From: ZC4RG20 sp036381515
GTDB lineage: Bacteria > Pseudomonadota > Gammaproteobacteria > Steroidobacterales > Rariloculaceae
NCBI GenBank assembly: GCA_036381515.1
Contig: DASVCR010000065.1
Span: 75,613-139,612, forward strand
Direction of reading: 5' to 3'
DNA length: 64,000 bases
Position numbers and translations under genes: made by a program. Below the pieces are notes generated by a model that saw only the letters and a program-made list of their open reading frames with translations, did not search any database and had not been told where the DNA came from. This document shows, in pieces, positions 59,226-64,000 of this stretch (position 1 is its first letter; each line of letters begins with the position of its first letter).

Positions 59226-59777
59226 CTATCTGCTTTGGTTCATCAGCTCCGCTCTGTTTCGAGACTCTTCCAATGAGGGCACGGACCACTCTGCACGCTG
59301 CTCGTCCGTAACGGCGTCCGGGTCGACCTCGTACAGGACCCATTTGCCTTCGTCGTCCCTGACGTATTGAGTGCCGTACCACTGGGGCTGTCCGGACCGC
59401 ACCATCAGCCGATCCCAGGAGGCCGCCACCAGCCACCTCGCAGGCGCGGAACTGCCGAGAGTCGACGAGATCGTCGCGAACGCATGCGCCAGCCGAATGT
59501 CGTCAGCGGGCTCCCCATGATGAAAGATCATCGCCGCGTTGTAGTAGTCCTGCGCCGTCCGGATTTCGCCCGCCTCGAGAAGCGACATCACTGCCTTGCG
59601 ACGTTCTTCGTCCTGCTTGCGCAGCTCCTCCCAATCGATAGTGGGACCGCGACGAGCGGCCTGATCCTCGGCAAACATGCGTGCCAGCTCGGCGTTGTTC
59701 TGTGCAAAGGCAAGCGAAGACGCAAGGAGCAGAGCTGCGAGCGCGGATATCGCGCGCCTCATACGGCATTTCTCCAC
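59226..59777 (-). CDS. Small secreted protein, DUF6624-like
   Basis: 183 residues, exported: signal peptide AISALAALLLASSLAFA with cleavage before QNN. The mature part is helical with charged runs (EELRKQDEERRKAVM, ARMFAEDQAARRG) and a TPR-like YYNAAMIFHHGEPADDIRLAHAFA. The C-terminal GQPQWYGTQYVRDDEGKW resembles the [QG]PxxYGTQ block of DUF6624-type proteins; I am not certain of the family. A GTG at 59777 is preferred because AGGAGG sits 10 bases upstream; an ATG at 59762 is the alternative. It follows the HIT gene by 15 bases in the same direction, so the two probably form an operon. Confidence 0.75.
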   Translation of the reverse strand: MEKCRMRRAISALAALLLASSLAFAQNNAELARMFAEDQAARRGPTIDWEELRKQDEERRKAVMSLLEAGEIRTAQDYYNAAMIFHHGEPADDIRLAHAFATISSTLGSSAPARWLVAASWDRLMVRSGQPQWYGTQYVRDDEGKWVLYEVDPDAVTDEQRAEWSVPSLEESRNRAELMNQSR

Positions 59778-59792
59778 GGTTATGTCGCCTCC

Positions 59793-60269
59793 TTATGCGG
59801 CGTCCTCCATCGCTTCCCGAATCTTCGAGGCCAGCGCCGAGCACTCGCTCTCGTCGAGCGTCTTCCGCGGCATCTCAACCAACGACGTCGTCCAGATCGG
59901 AGCACCCCAGCGACCGTCGTTCTTGTACCGCGGAACGATATGCCAGTGCAGGTGCGGCATGACGTTACCGAGGCTTTCCACGTTCATGTGATCGGGCCGA
60001 AACGCTCGATATATCGCACTCTCGGCCGCTCGAAGATCGCGAGCCATCGCGACCCACTGCTCCTCCGAGAGCTGGTCGATGCGTGTAACGTGCCCCAGGT
60101 CGCAGATCAGGACGCAGTGGCCTCGATACGTCTGGTTTCGCTCGAGGTACAACGATGATGCCGACAGCCTTTTCACGAAATAGACGAACTCGTTGTAATC
60201 GGGCCGCGGATAGTCCATCGGGCATTTCGCACGCCCGGACGCGAGGTCGTCCCAGATTTCGGAAGCCAT
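59793..60269 (-). CDS. HIT-family nucleotide hydrolase/transferase
   Basis: 158 residues with the histidine triad near the C-terminus, MPHLHWHIVPRY (HxHxH), and a core GHCVLICDLGHVTRIDQLS. HIT enzymes hydrolyse AMP-lysine-type or dinucleoside polyphosphate substrates; the substrate here is unknown. The middle His is preceded by L and followed by W, an allowed pattern (HUHUHU). The ATG at 60269 (MASEIWDDLASG) is favoured because GAGGCAGGGA lies upstream; an ATG at 60377 would add a 36-residue polar leader (MRTQPNPQT...KRAEDEQQ). Fifteen bases separate its stop from the next, secreted, gene. Confidence 0.85.
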   Translation of the reverse strand: MASEIWDDLASGRAKCPMDYPRPDYNEFVYFVKRLSASSLYLERNQTYRGHCVLICDLGHVTRIDQLSEEQWVAMARDLRAAESAIYRAFRPDHMNVESLGNVMPHLHWHIVPRYKNDGRWGAPIWTTSLVEMPRKTLDESECSALASKIREAMEDAA

Positions 60270-60405
60270 CGTTCTATTCCCTGCCTCGTAATCGTCTTCC
60301 TGCTGCTCGTCTTCGGCTCGCTTCGTCGCGGGCTTCCGGCGCTCGTTCGGTGTCTGCGGATTCGGTTGGGTTCTCATACGAGGCACCACGACAGGATACG
60401 CTCGG

Positions 60406-60951
60406 CTAGTTCGATACCCTCGACCAGTTTCCGACGACGGTGGTCTCGAACGGCTCCTCGGAACCGGCAGGCCGAACCTCGATCTCCATGCGGAGCGCAT
60501 CCCCGCTCAGCCTGAAATGCTCCCGCGCCCCCATCACCGTGCCTTCCGGACCCGTCTGCTCCAGCTCCTGCACCCAGGCGCCATTGCCCTGTTCATCCGG
60601 CCCTTCGACGATGCGGAGTCGATACTCGACTCCGCCCTGCCCTCCCGTTCGATTCCACCAGCGCACGCGATAGCGGCCATCCGTCTCGTACGTCGCAATC
60701 TCCAGCGTCTCCGAGCTCCATGTCGCCGAGTCCAGTCCGTCCTCGCTCGTGACGACGAACGTGAAATCGTCATCGACGTCGAACTCGTTGCCGCTCCCAT
60801 CCGTTCCGCTGATTTTCCCTGACCAGTGCCCCACCATCGCGCGACGCATGGAGGCGAGGGAATCGGTGAACTCGTCCGCTACGGCCGGTGCCAGCAGGCC
60901 GGCCGTGATCGACGCCCCGACCGCAATCGATAGTAGCTTCGTCCCGCGCAT
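60406..60951 (-). CDS. Secreted hypothetical protein
   Basis: 181 residues; not recognised. A clear signal peptide (TKLLSIAVGASITAGLLAPAVA) precedes an acidic beta-rich domain: MRRAMVGHWSGKISGTDGSG, DFTFVVTSEDGLDSATWS and WNRTGGQGGVEYRLRIVEG, with VVGNWSRV at the end. That pattern (a GxWxG...-type start and alternating strands) suggests a small lipocalin-like or periplasmic beta-barrel domain, but no catalytic motif is visible. The ATG at 60951 sits after GGAGGGAGC. It belongs to a run of reverse-strand small secreted or hypothetical genes (59226-61876). Confidence 0.75.
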   Translation of the reverse strand: MRGTKLLSIAVGASITAGLLAPAVADEFTDSLASMRRAMVGHWSGKISGTDGSGNEFDVDDDFTFVVTSEDGLDSATWSSETLEIATYETDGRYRVRWWNRTGGQGGVEYRLRIVEGPDEQGNGAWVQELEQTGPEGTVMGAREHFRLSGDALRMEIEVRPAGSEEPFETTVVGNWSRVSN

Positions 60952-61066
60952 GCTCCCTCCTCGCTCGCAAACGCGTTCTCGTGCGGTATCCCGTGCCATG
61001 CGAATTGCCGGCCTTCGCTGATGTGGTCTTCGCACCACCGGCCGCTGCGCGGCCGGCGATACTCTT

Positions 61067-61480
61067 TCACTCGGCCGACAACACTCCGAATGCGCGTGCA
61101 AGCAGCGAAGGATCGCAGCTTTCGGGACCGGCAAACAGGCACAGCCAGTCGTTGTTGTGCAGAAACACGGACAACCCTCTTACGTCCCGGAGGCCGCGAA
61201 AGTCCGCAGTGAGAAATCCGAGGTTCCCAAACTCGAAACGCGCTTTGTCGAGCACGACGACGAGCCGACTTCCGCCGGTATCGAGTGTCAGGAGCTGCGG
61301 AGAGACGCGCAGCAAAGTCGCGGTCCCGGTCTGCATGACGCCGGCACCGGACCGGAAATAGCCGAATCCAAGCTTCGCCCCGTCGGCCCGCCATCCCTCC
61401 AGCATCGCTCGCGCGTCTGCCTCGTCGACGGGCGCGCAGAGCCGAGACCAATCGTCGATCGCCAAACGTGCTGCAGACAT
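61067..61480 (-). CDS. Hypothetical protein
   Basis: 137 residues with no recognised domain and no signal peptide. It is rich in hydrophobic strands (TATLLRVSPQLLTLDTGGSRLVVVLDKARFEFG, FRGLRDVRGLSVFLHNNDWLCLFAG), which suggests a compact beta-rich fold. Cys pairs (RLCAPVD, WLCLFAG, SCDP) are spread. The ATG at 61480 has TTAAGGAGGC upstream, a strong site, which supports translation. It is separated by over 80 bases from both neighbours, so it may be expressed alone. Confidence 0.7.
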   Translation of the reverse strand: MSAARLAIDDWSRLCAPVDEADARAMLEGWRADGAKLGFGYFRSGAGVMQTGTATLLRVSPQLLTLDTGGSRLVVVLDKARFEFGNLGFLTADFRGLRDVRGLSVFLHNNDWLCLFAGPESCDPSLLARAFGVLSAE

Positions 61481-61564
61481 TCGAGCCTCCTTAACGCATC
61501 ACGGTCGACGCAATCCGGCCGCCCCGCAACGTCGCCTGGTGCACGCAAGACCCCCCACGACGGT

Positions 61565-61876
61565 CTACTCGTCCGGCACCTCGGAATCGGCTTCCCCGGC
61601 CGGCTCGGCGGAATCCGCCGGCTCGCCGTCTTTGTCGTCGGGCTCCGTCTCTTCCGCAAAGAACTTCGGCAACTGTCTCAGCACGGCGTCGATGCTCGTG
61701 CCGCCGAGCCGGTTCAGGTCCTCGCTCGTTCCGACGCTCGTCTCGCTCGGGCTCGCGGAGTCGTGTCTCGTCGGCCTCGGCGGGTCGACGCACGGGTCGC
61801 ACAGCGATTCCTGCGACACGCCTTTCGGGGACACGATCAGGGCTACCGCCGCAATTGCGATGATCGCTCGCCACAT
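61565..61876 (-). CDS. Small secreted acidic protein
   Basis: 103 residues: signal peptide WRAIIAIAAVALIVSPKGVS, a Cys pair (ESLCDPCVDPP), then a serine/threonine-rich middle and a strongly acidic tail (EETEPDDKDGEPADSAEPAGEADSEVPDE). In length and composition it resembles the interrupted lipoprotein at 32098-32415, though the two do not align. The ATG at 61876 is supported by GGGAGGACC upstream. Function unknown; the tail may be disordered. Confidence 0.72.
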   Translation of the reverse strand: MWRAIIAIAAVALIVSPKGVSQESLCDPCVDPPRPTRHDSASPSETSVGTSEDLNRLGGTSIDAVLRQLPKFFAEETEPDDKDGEPADSAEPAGEADSEVPDE

Positions 61877-62480
61877 CCGAGGTCCTCCCGACTTCGCGCA
61901 CATGCCGCGGACGGTTTTTCCAATCCTAACAGGCTGCCGCGACCCGTGTCGCGCCCGCGGCCTGCAGGCGCCTTGTCGGGCGGATACGCGTTCATCACGC
62001 AGCATGGCGCCTGATGCGCTCCACGAAGACCGCGATGTCCCTCTTGTACAGCTCGCCGTCGTACCCGTCCCTCGTCCATCAGGCGCCCGGTGTCGCCGTT
62101 CCGGCGAGAGCTTGCGAAAAGTGCGATCGCGGTCGACACGGAAGTCCGCTCGACACCGAGACGTTATGGAGACCAACAGCAATTCTGCCACGGCGGCATC
62201 GCCGCTGTCCGCAGGCGTCGAGGCTCGGAGAACGGTTCGTGGATGAGTCGAAGTGCGGGCGGCGAGCACCGCCGCACGCCGATCGGGGCAGCGCCCTCTG
62301 CCCGCCGTCACGAAGCCGAACCGCCGCGTCGGGAATTAGGCAGGCTGCCCGCCGTGCACCGCAGCCTAGCTCGCTCACAAGACTTTTATTGTCCGCAGTG
62401 CACGCGGGCGAGGCGTATCCTAGCGAATCTCCACCCGGCGAAGCGCGACCGCGGTCACGGAACGGACATTCGCCGTTGGG
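61877..62480. other. Intergenic region between small secreted gene and aminotransferase gene
   Basis: 604 bases with no gene I can support. Both neighbours are on the reverse strand. Frames of up to about 160 codons exist in several phases but show no ribosome-binding site and no domain-like composition. Near 62380-62400 there is a short AT-richer patch (AAGACTTTTATT) that could be promoter DNA for the small secreted gene run or the 3' end of the aminotransferase transcript. Confidence 0.4.
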
Positions 62481-63674
62481 CTACCGCAGCACGGCCGCGA
62501 TCGAATCCGCGACATAATCCACGTTCGCCTCGTTGATCCCAGCGACGTTGATGCGGCTCGACTCGATCATGTACACGTGAAAACGCTCCCGGAGCGCGAC
62601 GACGCGCTCCCGGTCGATGCCGAGAAACGAGAACATGCCGCGCTCGTTAGCGATGAACGAGAAATCGATCGGCGTCGCCCGCTCGGCGAGCTTGTCGACG
62701 AGCAGAAGCCGAAGCTCGTTCAACCGCGTCCTGATCTCGCCAACCTCCCGCTCCCACAGCGCCCGAAGCTCCGCGTCGCCGAGAATTCGCGCGACGATTG
62801 CGGCGCCGTGGTCGGGCGGCATCGAGTAGATCCCGCGCGCTACGTTCGCCGCATGGCTCGCGACGCCCTTCGCGCTCTCCGCGTTTGCGGCGACGACGCT
62901 GACCGAGCCGACCCGCTCGCGGTAAAGCCCGAAGTTCTTCGAGCAGCTCGAGACGACGACGGCCTCCGGCACCCGCTCGCTCATCAGGCGCACGCCGTAT
63001 GCGTCCTCGTCGATCCCCTCCGCAAACCCCTGATACGCGAGATCGACGAACGGCACGATGCCGCGCCGCTCGCAAATCTCGGCGAGCACGTGCCACTCGT
63101 CGGGCTTCAGGTCCGCGCCGCACGGGTTGTGACAGCAGCCGTGCAGCAGCAGAAGATCGCCCGCCGGGATCTTCTCCACCGCGTCGACCATCCGCCCGAA
63201 GTCGATGCGGTGAGCACCGTGGTCGTAATACGGATACGTCGCGATCTCGAGCCCGGAGAGCGTCAGCAGCGGGATGTGGTTCGGCCACGAGGGCTCGCTG
63301 ATGTGCACCCTCGCCGCCGGCTTCGCGCGCCGAACCAGGTGGGCGGCGACGCAAAGCGCGCCGCTGCCGCCCGGCGTCTGCAGCGTCACGACCCGCCCGT
63401 CGGCGACGGCCGAATGCCCCGGGCCGAACAGCAAGGATTCGATGCCGCGGTTGAACCCGGGATTGCCGGCGATCGCGACATACGTCTTCGTGTCCTCGCT
63501 CTCGAGCAGCTCGCGCTCTGCACGCTTGACGCTTTCGAGGATCGGCGTCCTGCCGCGCTCGTCCTGATACACGCCGACCGAAAGATCGATCTTCCGCGGA
63601 TCGGGATCGGCGCGAAAGAGCGCCATCATCCCGAGGATCGCGTCGGGCGGCAGCGGCTTCAGGGATTCGAACAT
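62481..63674 (-). CDS. tyrB: Aspartate/aromatic amino acid aminotransferase
   Basis: 397-residue class I PLP aminotransferase of the AspC/TyrB group. The active-site Lys is K246 in SSCSKNFGLYRERVG; D211 in VPFVDLAYQGF binds the pyridine nitrogen; and PGGSGALCVAAHL and the NPCGAD loop (184-189, where most relatives have NPTG) contact the substrate. The N-terminal start MFESLKPLPPDAILGMMALFRAD and DLSVGVYQDERGRTPILESV are the AspC/TyrB signature. It exchanges amino groups between aromatic or acidic amino acids and 2-oxoglutarate. The upstream amidohydrolase gene ends 11 bases before its ATG, so the two are one operon. Symbol given on family, not on proven specificity. Confidence 0.9.
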   Translation of the reverse strand: MFESLKPLPPDAILGMMALFRADPDPRKIDLSVGVYQDERGRTPILESVKRAERELLESEDTKTYVAIAGNPGFNRGIESLLFGPGHSAVADGRVVTLQTPGGSGALCVAAHLVRRAKPAARVHISEPSWPNHIPLLTLSGLEIATYPYYDHGAHRIDFGRMVDAVEKIPAGDLLLLHGCCHNPCGADLKPDEWHVLAEICERRGIVPFVDLAYQGFAEGIDEDAYGVRLMSERVPEAVVVSSCSKNFGLYRERVGSVSVVAANAESAKGVASHAANVARGIYSMPPDHGAAIVARILGDAELRALWEREVGEIRTRLNELRLLLVDKLAERATPIDFSFIANERGMFSFLGIDRERVVALRERFHVYMIESSRINVAGINEANVDYVADSIAAVLR

Positions 63675-63685
63675 CGCCGCGGCGC

Positions 63686-64000
63686 TCACGCGAGCCCGAG
63701 CAGCCGCTCGGCGTTGCCGTGATAGATCTTGTGCCGGTCCTCGTCCGACAGATCCATCGCGTCGATGCACCTGATCGTCTCGCGGATATACATCGGCCCC
63801 CGCTCCGGATCGAACGGCGCGTCCGACGAGAACAGCACGTGGTCGGCCCCGAAGAACGCAAGCGCGCATTCGATCGCGGACCGCGACCCGAACGTCGCCG
63901 TGTCCGCGTAGAAATCGCGGAAGTAGTCGATCGGCCGCCGCTTCAGCTCCTTCAACAGCGAACGGTAGTCGACGCTGCTCGTCCGCGCCCCGAGCTGATC
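63686..64000 (-). CDS. Amidohydrolase-family protein, N-terminus cut by window edge
   Basis: Only the C-terminal 104 or so residues are present; the 5' part lies beyond 64000. The visible part (PIDYFRDFYADTATFGSR, IECALAFFGADHVLFSSDAPFDPERGP, DRHKIYHGNAERLLGLA) is the C-terminal barrel segment of amidohydrolase family 2, in which the Asp in SSDAPF is a metal or catalytic residue, as in ACMSD, gamma-resorcylate decarboxylase and related decarboxylases. The substrate cannot be told from this fragment. An apparent TTG start at 63955 is only an internal codon, since the frame is open to the edge. Likely operon with the aminotransferase. Confidence 0.85.
   Translation of the reverse strand, partial: DQLGARTSSVDYRSLLKELKRRPIDYFRDFYADTATFGSRSAIECALAFFGADHVLFSSDAPFDPERGPMYIRETIRCIDAMDLSDEDRHKIYHGNAERLLGLA

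Noticed and set aside
61877..62480. Possible gene in the 604-base gap
   Set aside because: Several frames are open but none shows a ribosome-binding site, biased third positions distinct from shadows, or a recognisable domain.

Overview
The window is a very GC-rich bacterial chromosome segment with densely packed genes, many ATGA or GTGA stop-start overlaps and frequent GTG/TTG starts. A large TonB-dependent receptor, RND-type outer-membrane export parts, UbiX, a type-A PutA, a PA0069-type radical SAM protein and a cyclic-di-GMP-I riboswitch point to a Gram-negative proteobacterium, most likely a gammaproteobacterium. That placement is inferred from gene content, not from a marker gene. No tRNA, rRNA, prophage, insertion sequence transposase or CRISPR array was recognised.

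Layout. 1-16.9 kb is a surface-polysaccharide region: three GT4 glycosyltransferases, a SAM methyltransferase with a zinc-ribbon-like N-terminus, a MurJ/Wzx-type flippase, an O-antigen ligase/polymerase-like membrane protein, a sulfotransferase beside an inositol-monophosphatase-family enzyme, and two secreted right-handed beta-helix paralogs. The second paralog is preceded by a c-di-GMP-I (GEMM) riboswitch, which ties the locus to biofilm-type signalling. An unrelated TonB-dependent receptor sits inside the region. 17-28.3 kb holds an AI-2E-type exporter, an endonuclease/exonuclease/phosphatase protein, an unrecognised envelope protein, and a MoxR-DUF58-DUF4350-DUF4129 module facing RDD and SpoIIM-like genes across an unusual block of tandem and nested inverted repeats.

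28.4-46.7 kb is mostly metabolic and envelope housekeeping: a GlxA-like AraC regulator with a candidate operator facing a methyltransferase, a 2-methylcitrate/citrate synthase, a small lipoprotein gene interrupted by an in-frame amber codon, a Tat-signal short-chain dehydrogenase, Nudix hydrolases, a complete macA-macB-tolC-like export operon, an XdhC/CoxI protein, folE, putA, a radical SAM protein and ubiX.

46.7-54.0 kb is marked by a family of short dispersed repeats built on two cores (GTGTCAGACACC and GGGTCAGAGCCC) with T-rich tails. They surround modBC (without modA), a HAD hydrolase, and a ligI-ligC pair of the protocatechuate 4,5-cleavage pathway that is divergent from an aldehyde dehydrogenase gene. 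54-64 kb carries an MFS transporter, a DUF1499 protein with a methyltransferase, a Nudix ADP-ribose pyrophosphatase-like gene, a PQQ-type sugar dehydrogenase, a run of small secreted or hypothetical proteins around a HIT gene, and an aromatic/aspartate aminotransferase followed by an amidohydrolase cut by the right edge.
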